Source of the DNA: Providencia sneebia DSM 19967
Lineage (GTDB): Bacteria > Pseudomonadota > Gammaproteobacteria > Enterobacterales > Enterobacteriaceae
DNA: 37,449 nt
Direction: 5' to 3'
Assembly: GCF_000314895.2 (NCBI RefSeq)
Contig: NZ_CM001773.1
Location: 2,647,405 to 2,684,853, forward strand
In this document: positions 22,532 through 30,419 of the stretch, one piece after another
How positions within the stretch are numbered: the stretch's first letter is position 1
Layout: every line of letters begins with the position of its first letter
The notes under the pieces: model-generated
What the model saw: the letters and a program-made list of their open reading frames with translations, nothing else
Told to the model about the DNA's origin: nothing
Database searches by the model: none
Program-made: the position numbers and the translations under genes

Positions 22532-23065
22532 TTAGAGTAAATCAGGGTGCATTACCACTTTGGTCAATTTATCATTGAATTGTTGATAGCTATCTTCACT
22601 TATTGAAGAAGGAAAACTTAAGATTTCTAGCTCATGAGGTTGATATTCACTGTGATAATTCGGATGTACATGCTGAAAACTATTTTCTTTAAAACCACAA
22701 TGAGAATAAAAACGTAATCGTTTTTGTGTTATTTCGTCAACAACAGGCTCTATTTCTAAAATAATATTAGTGACTTTTTGACAAAGTAACATAAGTGCTT
22801 TTTGGCCATATCCCTGCCCTCTCAGCTCAGATGAGATTGCAAAATGTTCAATATAAAAGAAATCATCAAATTGCCAACCACCAACAAATCCTACAAACAC
22901 ATCATTATTAGAAAAGTAATATAAATGAAAATTAGCATGTTTTAATATGGTTTGACGACCTGAATGGCTTCTCTTTTCAAAAGCCGGAAAAGCCATATCA
23001 TAAAGATAATTGACCTTATCTAATTCAAATGAATCTTCACTTGTCAGTTTTTTTATAGTTAGCAT
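22532..23065 (-). CDS. GNAT family N-acetyltransferase
   Basis: 177 aa. The acetyl-CoA loop reads ISSELRGQGYGQKALMLLCQ (R/Q-x-x-G-x-G/A motif) with beta-4 FFYIEHFAI before it; YSHCGFKEN is the usual motif B-like strand near the end. The substrate cannot be inferred. It is transcribed away from dinI. Confidence 0.88.
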   Translation of the reverse strand: MLTIKKLTSEDSFELDKVNYLYDMAFPAFEKRSHSGRQTILKHANFHLYYFSNNDVFVGFVGGWQFDDFFYIEHFAISSELRGQGYGQKALMLLCQKVTNIILEIEPVVDEITQKRLRFYSHCGFKENSFQHVHPNYHSEYQPHELEILSFPSSISEDSYQQFNDKLTKVVMHPDLL

Positions 23066-23247
23066 AAATTCCCTCGTTTTTTATTACTCTATTTTTGAAA
23101 ATATTGTTTAGTCACCTAAAATGTTTATTGTTAACATCTTGTTTTTATTACCATAAAAATCCTAGTGTATTTTTTCATCGGCGATGATGAATTACCTTAA
23201 AAAAATTATCAATATAATATTGACTTTTTCTCGCCATAAATCAAAAA

Positions 23248-23267
23248 TACTGGATATATAAACAGCA
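23248..23267 (+). promoter_or_regulatory. LexA (SOS) box before dinI
   Basis: TACTGGATATATAAACAGCA: CTG, ten bases, CAG with AT-rich middle, matching the LexA consensus. It lies 17 bases before the dinI start. Confidence 0.85.
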
Positions 23268-23283
23268 TTTGACAGGTGATATT

Positions 23284-23544
23284 ATGTTACGTATTGAAAT
23301 TTTATTTGATAAAAATGCATTACAAAAACCAACTGATGTAATGTTGCATGCTCTAGAAGCTGAAATTCAACGCAAGCTCAGTCCTCAATATCCGGATATG
23401 GTAACGAGAGTCGCTTTTAGCTCTAGCCAACGTATTAATATATCAGGCACTAAATTAACTCAAGATAAAGCACGTATTGAAGAGATCTTAGAAGAAATTT
23501 GGCAAGATGATGGCTGGCTTCCAGAACAAAATCTAGAAGATTAA
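23284..23544 (+). CDS. dinI: DinI-like SOS modulator of RecA
   Basis: 86 aa from ATG 23284; the longer frame begins inside the SOS box region. MLRIEILFDKNALQKPTDVM is the DinI/MsgA opening, and ARIEEILEEIWQDDGWLPEQ the acidic C-terminal helix that contacts RecA. DinI stabilises or destabilises RecA filaments according to level. The SOS box confirms regulation by LexA. Confidence 0.92.
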   Translation: MLRIEILFDKNALQKPTDVMLHALEAEIQRKLSPQYPDMVTRVAFSSSQRINISGTKLTQDKARIEEILEEIWQDDGWLPEQNLED

Positions 23545-23625
23545 CCTTTACTCACGATATTTGAACAAGATTAATCATCATGATAACGTCTAATGACCTA
23601 ATGAAATAAATAGTAAGGGAAAAGC

Positions 23626-24207
23626 ATGACGCAAGCATTAATCATTATTGATCTTATTGAAGAAATTGTTGGTCAAAATGGATTATCAAATAGCAGTTAT
23701 CAACAGACCAAAGCGCGTAATGTTGTTGAACATGCTAATAAAGCGGCAATGTATGCTCGTGAAAAAAATATTCCCCTTATATGGATAAAAGTTGGTTTTG
23801 CTGATGACTATCACGATATTCCCGCTGGTTCACCTATGTTTCACAAAGCTAAGGAAATCGGCGCATTAAAATTAAGTCAGCCAGGTTGTCAGTGGATTAC
23901 TCATTTAAATGTTCAACCTGATGATCATATTTTTATTAAAAAAGGTGTAGGCGCATTTGCAAACAATAAGTTAGATCAATGGCTGAAAGAAAATAATATT
24001 GACCATGTCATTTTTGGTGGTGTCAGCTCTTTAATGGCAATACAAAGTAGTGCCCGCCAAGCGCATGATTTAGGTTATCGAGTTAGTGTCATTGATGAGC
24101 TTTGTGCAGCAGCAACATTAGAATTACATCAACAAAGTATGCAAGCACTACAAGGAATGGCAACCATTTCTTCATTGAGCGACTTTTTGCAAGGAAAAAT
24201 TTGTTAG
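23626..24207 (+). CDS. Isochorismatase-fold protein lacking the catalytic Cys
   Basis: 193 aa with the isochorismatase fold: IIIDLIEEIV (Asp9), the KKGVGAF strand (Lys105/106), and GGVSSLMAIQSSARQAHDLG where cysteine hydrolases have T-x-x-C-V. Here the Cys position is Ala138. Asp and Lys of the triad are present, so it resembles true isochorismatases (no Cys) more than amidases, or it may have lost activity. It is 80 bases downstream of dinI with its own ribosome site (AAGGGAAAAGC). Confidence 0.82.
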   Translation: MTQALIIIDLIEEIVGQNGLSNSSYQQTKARNVVEHANKAAMYAREKNIPLIWIKVGFADDYHDIPAGSPMFHKAKEIGALKLSQPGCQWITHLNVQPDDHIFIKKGVGAFANNKLDQWLKENNIDHVIFGGVSSLMAIQSSARQAHDLGYRVSVIDELCAAATLELHQQSMQALQGMATISSLSDFLQGKIC

Positions 24208-24554
24208 ATTTAACTTATTTGTTCTGCCGTATTCTACAAGCAATGTAAATCAGCCAGAAAGCTCATTTTAATAGTGGGTTTCTGGTTGAATGACTTTTGC
24301 TTATTCTCAATTCAATTTTTATTTCTTCTGAACTATATCATTTTTTGGGTTAACATTAACCTACTGCACTAAATAACGAACTTCTTATAATCTCGATTCT
24401 TAACCAAAATATCAATTTATAATCGTCATTTTTAAACAATCATCTAATATTATTAAATAGAGGTTGAATTAATTTCTATTGCCCTATACTTTTAGAAATA
24501 ATTCGCTTCAACACAGTTACTCACTATTTATTTGAAGTAAGGTGGTGCTTTATT
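24208..24554. other. Non-coding gap
   Basis: An inverted repeat AGCCAGAAA (24252-24260) / TTTCTGGTT (24279-24287) may act as the terminator for the isochorismatase-like gene, though it lacks a T run. Nothing else seen. Confidence 0.4.
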
Positions 24555-25130
24555 ATGCTAAATTTAAATCAAGATCAAATCAGTAAACTCGCAGAATCTC
24601 AACTGAAAGGGAGCAGAACGATTATTTATCTTGTCGCCATATTGCTGCTGATTGGCGGGGTTGTTTGTATCACAAATCCAATTGTTTCAGGTATTGCCTT
24701 TAGCTCACTAATTGGGGTGATGTTACTTATCAGTGGTATTGCTGTTATTTGTAATATTATTTTCAACCGTTTCTATGGCGGAGTCTCTGTAATATTCAGC
24801 TTTATTGCCGGTATTGCTTATTTGATTCTTGGGTACGCTTTTATCACCGATCCTCTACCAAGTTTACTGTTGCTGGCAATATTTGTCGCAATATTATTCC
24901 TTATCGGTGGTGTAATCCGCATTTATGTTGGAGTAAAAATATTTAATAGCGCCGCAGGCCTAATGAATATCCTTATCGGGGTTTTAGATTTCATTATTGC
25001 TTACCTGTTCCTAAGTGGAAACATTGAAACTTCTATTACTTTATTAACCTTGTTCATTGGTATTGAGTTGCTATTTAGCTCTTTCAACTTATTCATTCTT
25101 GCTGGCGCCCTTAAGAAAACTAGCAAATAA
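24555..25130 (+). CDS. HdeD/DUF308 family membrane protein
   Basis: 191 aa, six hydrophobic segments in three repeated pairs (about residues 22-42, 46-66, 75-95, 100-120, 130-150, 158-182), as in HdeD. HdeD helps acid resistance at high cell density in E. coli; here only fold membership is supported. GGTGG lies before the ATG. Confidence 0.8.
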   Translation: MLNLNQDQISKLAESQLKGSRTIIYLVAILLLIGGVVCITNPIVSGIAFSSLIGVMLLISGIAVICNIIFNRFYGGVSVIFSFIAGIAYLILGYAFITDPLPSLLLLAIFVAILFLIGGVIRIYVGVKIFNSAAGLMNILIGVLDFIIAYLFLSGNIETSITLLTLFIGIELLFSSFNLFILAGALKKTSK

Positions 25131-25142
25131 TAAACTTCTATC

Positions 25143-25189
25143 ATTGGCCGTGAATAATGAATACTCGCGGCCAATTACTCGCTTTTTTC
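25143..25189 (+). terminator. Terminator after the HdeD-like gene
   Basis: ATTGGCCG (25143-25150) pairs with CGGCCAAT (25168-25175), followed within a few bases by TTTTTT (25183-25188). Confidence 0.6.
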
Positions 25190-25200
25190 TTCATTACCCT

Positions 25201-25248
25201 TCTTATCCTCTTATCCTCTTATCCTCTTATCCTCTTATCCTCTTATCA
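25201..25248 (+). repeat. Octamer tandem repeat (TCTTATCC)
   Basis: Five perfect head-to-tail copies of TCTTATCC plus a sixth that differs in its last base. It follows the terminator and is not in a gene, so copy number could vary freely between strains. The octamer CTCTTATC also occurs in both arms of the inverted repeat just downstream. Confidence 0.95.
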
Positions 25249-25278
25249 CTAATTTACATTTCACATTCATCAGCAGCC

Positions 25279-25336
25279 AAGATAAGAGTTATAAAATTAT
25301 TTTTAAATTTTAAAATTTTTTTATAACTCTTATCTT
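25279..25336. repeat. Inverted repeat with perfect 18-base arms
   Basis: AAGATAAGAGTTATAAAA (25279-25296) and its exact complement (25319-25336) flank a 22-base AT-only loop. The right arm is followed at once by the -10/-35 hexamers of the small-peptide promoter (the -35 begins at 25335). It could act as a bidirectional terminator insulating that promoter. Confidence 0.9.
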
Positions 25337-25385
25337 GACTTTATTGAGACAAAAGCTAGAATGCTCGCAAGTGATCTGGATCACA
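25335..25385 (+). promoter_or_regulatory. Promoter with CRP/FNR-like site for the 23-aa peptide
   Basis: TTGACT (25335-25340), 16 bases, TAGAAT (25357-25362): near-consensus sigma-70 hexamers. A CRP-like palindrome AGTGATCTGGATCACA (25370-25385) lies at the predicted transcript start, a position usual for repression. It also fits part of the FNR pattern. Confidence 0.6.
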
Positions 25386-25407
25386 TTTTAATTTTTTTGG
25401 AGCATCT

Positions 25408-25479
25408 ATGAATACCATCAAAGAATTTATTAGCAATGTTCAAGAAGTTGTTGAATTACTTGCTAAACGTTTCATGTAA
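25408..25479 (+). CDS. 23-aa amphipathic peptide
   Basis: MNTIKEFISNVQEVVELLAK, then RFM and stop. Ribosome site TTTGGAG lies seven bases before the ATG. Hydrophobic residues Ile4, Phe7, Ile8, Val11, Val14, Val15, Leu18, Leu19 and Phe22 fall on one face of a helix; charges are balanced. Promoter, operator, ribosome site, frame and a strong terminator are all present in 230 bases, so this is a complete gene. It could be a membrane-surface regulator, a toxin-like peptide, or the frame of a dual-function small RNA. No named homolog recognised. Confidence 0.6.
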   Translation: MNTIKEFISNVQEVVELLAKRFM

Positions 25480-25530
25480 GACCGTTTTTTATAACCTCAT
25501 CTTTAGCGTTCTATGCACCTTTTTTGCAAA

Positions 25531-25563
25531 ACAGCCTTAACATTTATTAAGGCTGTCTTTTTA
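25531..25563 (+). terminator. Terminator of the 23-aa gene
   Basis: ACAGCCTTAA (25531-25540) and TTAAGGCTGT (25547-25556) form a perfect ten-pair stem with a CATTTA loop, followed by CTTTTT. Clear rho-independent terminator. Confidence 0.92.
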
Positions 25564-25794
25564 TCTCTTCTCATAATTTCATAACCATTCTTTATATTCA
25601 CAACGTATCCATATACACAACATATAATTGTATTTCTATTCAAAAACCGCTTAATCACCACTTCTCAAAAATCAAATCTCCCCTAATTAATGAATTTGAG
25701 TTAAATCTATGTTACTATTTATCAGTAACAGATTCATTTATATAGTAAAAGAATCAATTTTAATTTTTTGATGTCAATTCAAGAAGGAGAGAAC

Positions 25795-27063
25795 ATGCAG
25801 CAGCAACTGCGAGACTGGGTTCGCCAGTTTAATCAAGAATACGCTGATATTGCTTCACTTTTAGCTGTTTTAGGCTTAATTATTGTTGTAGCCTTAATTT
25901 TGCATTTTATCTTGCACAAAATTATTCTGCCTCGCCTCGAAAAAAGTGGCCAACAAAAAGGGGGGGGCTGGCAACATCAGTTGACACAATTTAATCTATT
26001 CAATCGTATCGCCTTTATTATTCAAGGTATTGTAGTCAATATTCAAGCTATGCTTTGGTTGCATACTGATTCAACCGCACAACAGATCCTGACTGTTGTA
26101 TCTCAAGCTTGGTGCTTATTATTTGGCCTGCTAACATTCTTCTCAATTCTCGATATATTACTTAGCATATTGCAACGTGCAGCGAAAACCGCAGATCTTC
26201 CTCTACGCGGTATATTCCAAAGCATTAAGCTGATTGCCAGCGTGCTAATTGTTATCATGATTATTTCATTGTTAATCGGGAAATCACCGCTCATTCTCTT
26301 GAGTGGGTTAGGTGCGATGACAGCTGTCATGATGCTGGTATTTAAAGACCCAATTATGGGTTTAGTCGCCGGTATTCAATTATCTGCAAATAACATGGTA
26401 AGTATTGGTGACTGGCTAGAAATGCCAAAATATGGCGCAGATGGTGCAGTTATTGATATCGGTTTAACCACCGTTAAAGTCCGTAACTGGGATAATACTG
26501 TTACCACTATTCCAACCTATGCATTAATTTCTGATTCATTTAAAAACTGGAAAGGAATGACGGAATCCGGTGGTAGACGGATTAAACGTAGCATTCGATT
26601 GGATACAACAAGTATTCATTTTCTCAGTGCAGAAGAAACCGCTTCACTCGAAAAAGCGAATCTATTAGAACCTTATATAGATAATAAAATTGCCGAAATT
26701 CAGCAATTCAATTCGGGTATTCCTGAAAATAAAAATGTTCCACTAAACCAGCGTCGACTAACCAATATTGGAACATTCCGTGCTTATATTGAAGCTTACA
26801 TGAAGTCACATCCGAATATTCATAAAGGAATGACGATCATGGTTAGACAATTAGAGTCGGATAATAATGGATTACCTATCGAAATTTATGCGTTCACCAA
26901 TACAACGGCTTGGATTGAATATGAACGTATACAGTCCGACATTTTTGACCATGTTTTTTCTATCCTGCCGCAGTTTAATCTGCAAGTTCACCAGTCTCCT
27001 ACAGGTAAAGATATGCGTGCTATTGGTTTAGTCGCAGAAAAATCTGATACGTCATGTAATTAA
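25795..27063 (+). CDS. ybdG: Mechanosensitive channel, YbdG (miniconductance) type
   Basis: 422 aa from ATG 25795, chosen because GGAGAG stands just before it. Membrane helices at about residues 25-45, 68-90, 100-125, 145-165 and 168-190. The MscS pore region reads LLSGLGAMTAVMMLVFKDPI followed by MGLVAGIQLSANNMVSIGDW, with the conserved beta domain after it. Length and the cytoplasmic insert (about 265-310) fit YbdG rather than MscS. It protects cells against mild hypo-osmotic shock. Confidence 0.88.
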   Translation: MQQQLRDWVRQFNQEYADIASLLAVLGLIIVVALILHFILHKIILPRLEKSGQQKGGGWQHQLTQFNLFNRIAFIIQGIVVNIQAMLWLHTDSTAQQILTVVSQAWCLLFGLLTFFSILDILLSILQRAAKTADLPLRGIFQSIKLIASVLIVIMIISLLIGKSPLILLSGLGAMTAVMMLVFKDPIMGLVAGIQLSANNMVSIGDWLEMPKYGADGAVIDIGLTTVKVRNWDNTVTTIPTYALISDSFKNWKGMTESGGRRIKRSIRLDTTSIHFLSAEETASLEKANLLEPYIDNKIAEIQQFNSGIPENKNVPLNQRRLTNIGTFRAYIEAYMKSHPNIHKGMTIMVRQLESDNNGLPIEIYAFTNTTAWIEYERIQSDIFDHVFSILPQFNLQVHQSPTGKDMRAIGLVAEKSDTSCN

Positions 27064-27087
27064 TTAACTTTTATTATGTAATTACTA

Positions 27088-27142
27088 CCATGGTGGTAAG
27101 CATTGGAGGGGTAACCCCCTCTAATGTCTGACTTCCACCAGA
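27088..27142. repeat. Nested inverted repeats upstream of dms
   Basis: Outer arms TGGTGG (about 27092-27097) and CCACCA (27133-27138) enclose an inner GGAGGGG-TAA-CCCCCTC hairpin (27105-27121). GC-rich against its AT-rich surroundings, with no T run, so not an ordinary terminator. May end the ybdG transcript with Rho help or be a repetitive-element remnant. Confidence 0.45.
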
Positions 27143-27268
27143 CCGTTATGTAAAAAATAATATAATGATAAGTAATTTAAATAGGATGATCTTGCTAGAA
27201 ATTAGCCAATAAAATCATTTCAATCCTATAAATTTCTCACGCTACCCTTTGATTTATCAAGAGTATTG

Positions 27269-27310
27269 TTGATTTAAGTCATAACACTTTGTTGTTATTT
27301 TTTTTAACAT
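27269..27310 (+). promoter_or_regulatory. FNR-like site and promoter of dmsA
   Basis: TTGATTTAAGTCAT (27269-27282) matches eight of ten informative FNR positions. Its centre is 41-42 bases before the start predicted from a -10 TAACAT (27305-27310), the classic class II spacing. Fits anaerobic induction of DMSO reductase. Confidence 0.55.
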
Positions 27311-27352
27311 AGTAAGTGAGAAGTGATATTCGAACTTTACCTTATATAGGCA

Positions 27353-29788
27353 ATGTCAATGTATAAAACTAATAAAAATACTACTTTTGGAGAGTTGAGT
27401 CGGAGGGAGTTTTTACAAACTTCAGCCACTGTTGCTACAGCAGCTGCTGTTGCGGGCTCCATCGCTCTACCATTTTCTGCGAAAGCAAAAACACCAACAA
27501 TAATGCCTGATGAAATCAGTGAAAAAATCAGTTATAGCGCATGTTTGGTTAACTGCGGTAGCCGCTGTCCACTGAAAGTCCATGTTAAAGATGGCGTCAT
27601 CAGCAGGATTTCTAATGAAACAATGTATGATGACTCAACATTAGGTGAACACCAAATTCGCCCATGTTTACGTGGTCGTTCAGTTCGTTGGAAAACTTAT
27701 AATCCAGATCGTTTAAAATATCCTATGCTGCGTGTTGGTAAACGCGGTGAAGGAAAATTCAAAAAAATCAGTTGGGATGAAGCAACATCTATTATTGCTG
27801 AAAAACTCAAATACACCATTGATAACTATGGTAGTGATGCTATTTATTATCAATATGGCACAGGCTCTACGGGTGCTAACCTGCACGGCCGTGCGGCATG
27901 TAAACGTCTGCTTAGCCTAACAGGCGGCTTTCTCGGCGATTACGGCACATATTCTTATGCCCAGCTAATGGAGATCACACCTTATGTCTATGGGAGTGTT
28001 GAAGAATCTCTGTTATCTGAAATCCAAAACTCTGATTTAGTGGTCATGTTTGGGCATAACCTTGCTGAAACGCGTATGTCAGGTGGCGGTCAGTTTTATG
28101 AAACCCTAAATGCACTTGATAAAAGTAAAGCCAAAGTCATTATCATTGACCCGCGCCGTACTGACAGTGTTACAACACTAGGTGCAGAATGGATACCTAT
28201 TTATCCAGGTACAGATGCCGCTCTAGTTGCTGCTTTGGGCTATGTCATGATTCAAGAAGGCTTAACTGATGAAGAATTCTTGAAAAATTATTGTGTAGGT
28301 TGGGATGAAAATACCCTGCCTGAATCAGCGCCACGTAATGCCTCTTATAAAGATTACATTTTAGATAATGGCCCTGATGGCATTGCTAAAACACCAGAAT
28401 GGGCAAGTAAGTTAACGGGAATTTCTGTTTCGCGTATTATTCAATTAGCACGCGAAGTGGGTAATTCAAAACATGCGTGGATCTCTCAAGGCTGGGGATT
28501 ACAACGCACTGAAAATGGCGAACAAGCTTGCCGTGCTATCATGATGCTACCAATTATGTCTGGAAATATTGGCCGCTCAGGTACGAATACCGGCTTGTGG
28601 GGAAATAGTATTACTTACCCAGTTGCGGGCTTTGGCCTTCCTAACCCAGTAAAAGCAACATTACCATCATTTATGTGGACTGAAGCTATTGTTCGCGGTA
28701 AAGAGCTAACAGCTGAGAATGGCGGTATTAAAGGCGCTGATAAGCTCAATAATGATATTAAATTTATGTGGTGTTATTCCAGTAATGTTATTGGTAATCA
28801 ACATGCCGATTTAAACAAAACTCACGAAATTTTATCTGATGAATCCAAATGTGAATTTATCTTAGTTTGGGATAACCACAATACACCATCAGCACAATAT
28901 GCAGACTTGCTATTGCCTGATGTGACGCCAGTTGAAACTAATGATTTAATCAATAACTCTTATGCTAGTGGGGCTTATCACTATTTGGTTCGTTTACAAA
29001 ATGCAATCGAACCTTTGTGGGAAAACCGTCCTAACTATGACGTATTAGCCGAAATTGCTGAAAAAATGGGTGTGAAAGATCAGTTCACTGAAGGACGCAC
29101 TTATGAGGAATGGATTGAATTTTGTTATAACAAAACCCGTGAAAAAATGCCGCATCTTCCGGAATTCAGTGAAACAGATGGCGGTGGAATTATTGATCGC
29201 CGATTTGCCAATACAGCAGAACATATCGCGCTGAAAGATTTCCGTGATGACCCGATAAATAATCCACTTAAAACACCATCAGGCAAGATTGAGATCTATT
29301 CTGAGCAATTAGTTGAACGCGTTAAAAATTGGGAATTACCAGAAGGTCAACGTATTCCTGCAATCCCAGAATATTGTGTAAACCATGAAGGCGTTGAGCG
29401 TCAAAATAGTCAGGATAAATTCCCTCTTCTGATGACGGGCTTCCATGATAAAGGCCATGTCCACTCAACCTATTTTAATGTCGCAATGTTACGTGAAGCG
29501 ATACCTCATCAATTTTGGTTAAATCCAATTGATGCTCAAGAACGTGGTTTGAATAGTGGCGATATTGCTGAAATATTTAATGACCGCGGTCGCATTCAAG
29601 TTCAAGTTAAAGTGACAGAGCGTGTATTACCGGGCGTAATTGCTGTTCCACAAGGCGCATGGCGGACTTTAGACCAAGCCGGATTGGATACAGGAGGTTG
29701 TATCAATACCCTAACCTCACAGGTTCCTTCACCATTAGCGAAAGGAACACCACAGCATACTAACCTTGTTGAAGTGAAACGCGCTTAA
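27353..29788 (+). CDS. dmsA: Anaerobic DMSO reductase catalytic subunit
   Basis: 811 aa. Twin-arginine signal SRREFLQ (residues 16-22) and hydrophobic stretch, cleaved near SAKA (42-45). Cys64, Cys68, Cys72 and Cys105 bind a [4Fe-4S] cluster. The molybdenum ligand is the Ser in YGTYSYAQ (about residue 201). Further molybdopterin-binding blocks: SGNIGRSGTNTGLWGN and the C-terminal domain ending near TPQHTNLVEVK. DmsA reduces DMSO and related oxides in the periplasm-facing DmsABC complex. The spacing to dmsB is eight bases. Confidence 0.95.
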   Translation: MSMYKTNKNTTFGELSRREFLQTSATVATAAAVAGSIALPFSAKAKTPTIMPDEISEKISYSACLVNCGSRCPLKVHVKDGVISRISNETMYDDSTLGEHQIRPCLRGRSVRWKTYNPDRLKYPMLRVGKRGEGKFKKISWDEATSIIAEKLKYTIDNYGSDAIYYQYGTGSTGANLHGRAACKRLLSLTGGFLGDYGTYSYAQLMEITPYVYGSVEESLLSEIQNSDLVVMFGHNLAETRMSGGGQFYETLNALDKSKAKVIIIDPRRTDSVTTLGAEWIPIYPGTDAALVAALGYVMIQEGLTDEEFLKNYCVGWDENTLPESAPRNASYKDYILDNGPDGIAKTPEWASKLTGISVSRIIQLAREVGNSKHAWISQGWGLQRTENGEQACRAIMMLPIMSGNIGRSGTNTGLWGNSITYPVAGFGLPNPVKATLPSFMWTEAIVRGKELTAENGGIKGADKLNNDIKFMWCYSSNVIGNQHADLNKTHEILSDESKCEFILVWDNHNTPSAQYADLLLPDVTPVETNDLINNSYASGAYHYLVRLQNAIEPLWENRPNYDVLAEIAEKMGVKDQFTEGRTYEEWIEFCYNKTREKMPHLPEFSETDGGGIIDRRFANTAEHIALKDFRDDPINNPLKTPSGKIEIYSEQLVERVKNWELPEGQRIPAIPEYCVNHEGVERQNSQDKFPLLMTGFHDKGHVHSTYFNVAMLREAIPHQFWLNPIDAQERGLNSGDIAEIFNDRGRIQVQVKVTERVLPGVIAVPQGAWRTLDQAGLDTGGCINTLTSQVPSPLAKGTPQHTNLVEVKRA

Positions 29789-29796
29789 GGAGTTAA

Positions 29797-30418
29797 ATGA
29801 TGAAACAATATGGCTTTTATTTTGACTCCACAAAATGTACTGGCTGTAAAACCTGTCAGGTCAGTTGTAAGGATGAAAAAGATCTTAGGCTTAGGCCCTA
29901 AATTCCGTCGTGTTTATGAATTTGGTGGTGGTAGCTGGCAAAAACAAGATGGTATTTGGCAGCAAAATATTTATAACTATTATTTATCAATCTCATGTAA
30001 CCATTGTTCAAATCCAACTTGTGTTGAAGGTTGCCCAACAGGTGCGATGCATAAACGGACTGAAGATGGTTTAGTGGTCGTTGACCAATCAATTTGTGTT
30101 GGTTGTCGTTACTGTGAATTACGCTGTCCATATGGCGCACCACAGTATGATGAAGAAAAGAAATTGATGAGCAAATGTGATGGTTGCTACGAACGTGTTG
30201 AAAAAGGGATGAAACCTGTTTGTGTTGAATCCTGCCCACAACGCGCTTTAGATTTTGACGACATCAACTTGCTTCGCGAACTACATGGTACAGAGTGCGG
30301 TATTGCACCAATGCCTGATCCGAGCATAACAAACCCTAATATTGTCATTAAGCCACATAAAGACGCTAAACCTGTCGGTGATAAAAGTGGCCAACTGAAA
30401 AATCCGGCGGAGGTGTAA
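29797..30418 (+). pseudogene. dmsB: DMSO reductase iron-sulfur subunit, frameshifted near the start
   Basis: ATG 29797 follows AAGGAG. The frame starts correctly (MMKQYGFYFDSTKCTGCKTC, the first Fe-S cluster) but after CKDEKDL it runs into a stop at 29899-29901. The plus-one frame continues with GLGPKFRRVYEFGG and then three more ferredoxin clusters (CNHCSNPTC, CVGCRYC, CDGCYERVEKGMKPVCVESC). Removing one base near 29885-29887 restores a 206-aa DmsB, the E. coli length. As written the protein would lack a correct N-terminal cluster. Both flanking subunits are intact, so a sequencing or assembly error is a serious possibility. Confidence 0.85.
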
Positions 30419-30419
30419 A

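Noticed and set aside
25201..25248. CRISPR-like array
   Set aside because: Units are eight bases and contiguous, with no spacers; it is a simple tandem repeat.
29810..29880. ATG at 29810 as the dmsB start
   Set aside because: It gives a nonsense N-terminus, while the frame from 29797 encodes the first Fe-S cluster; the frameshift explains both.
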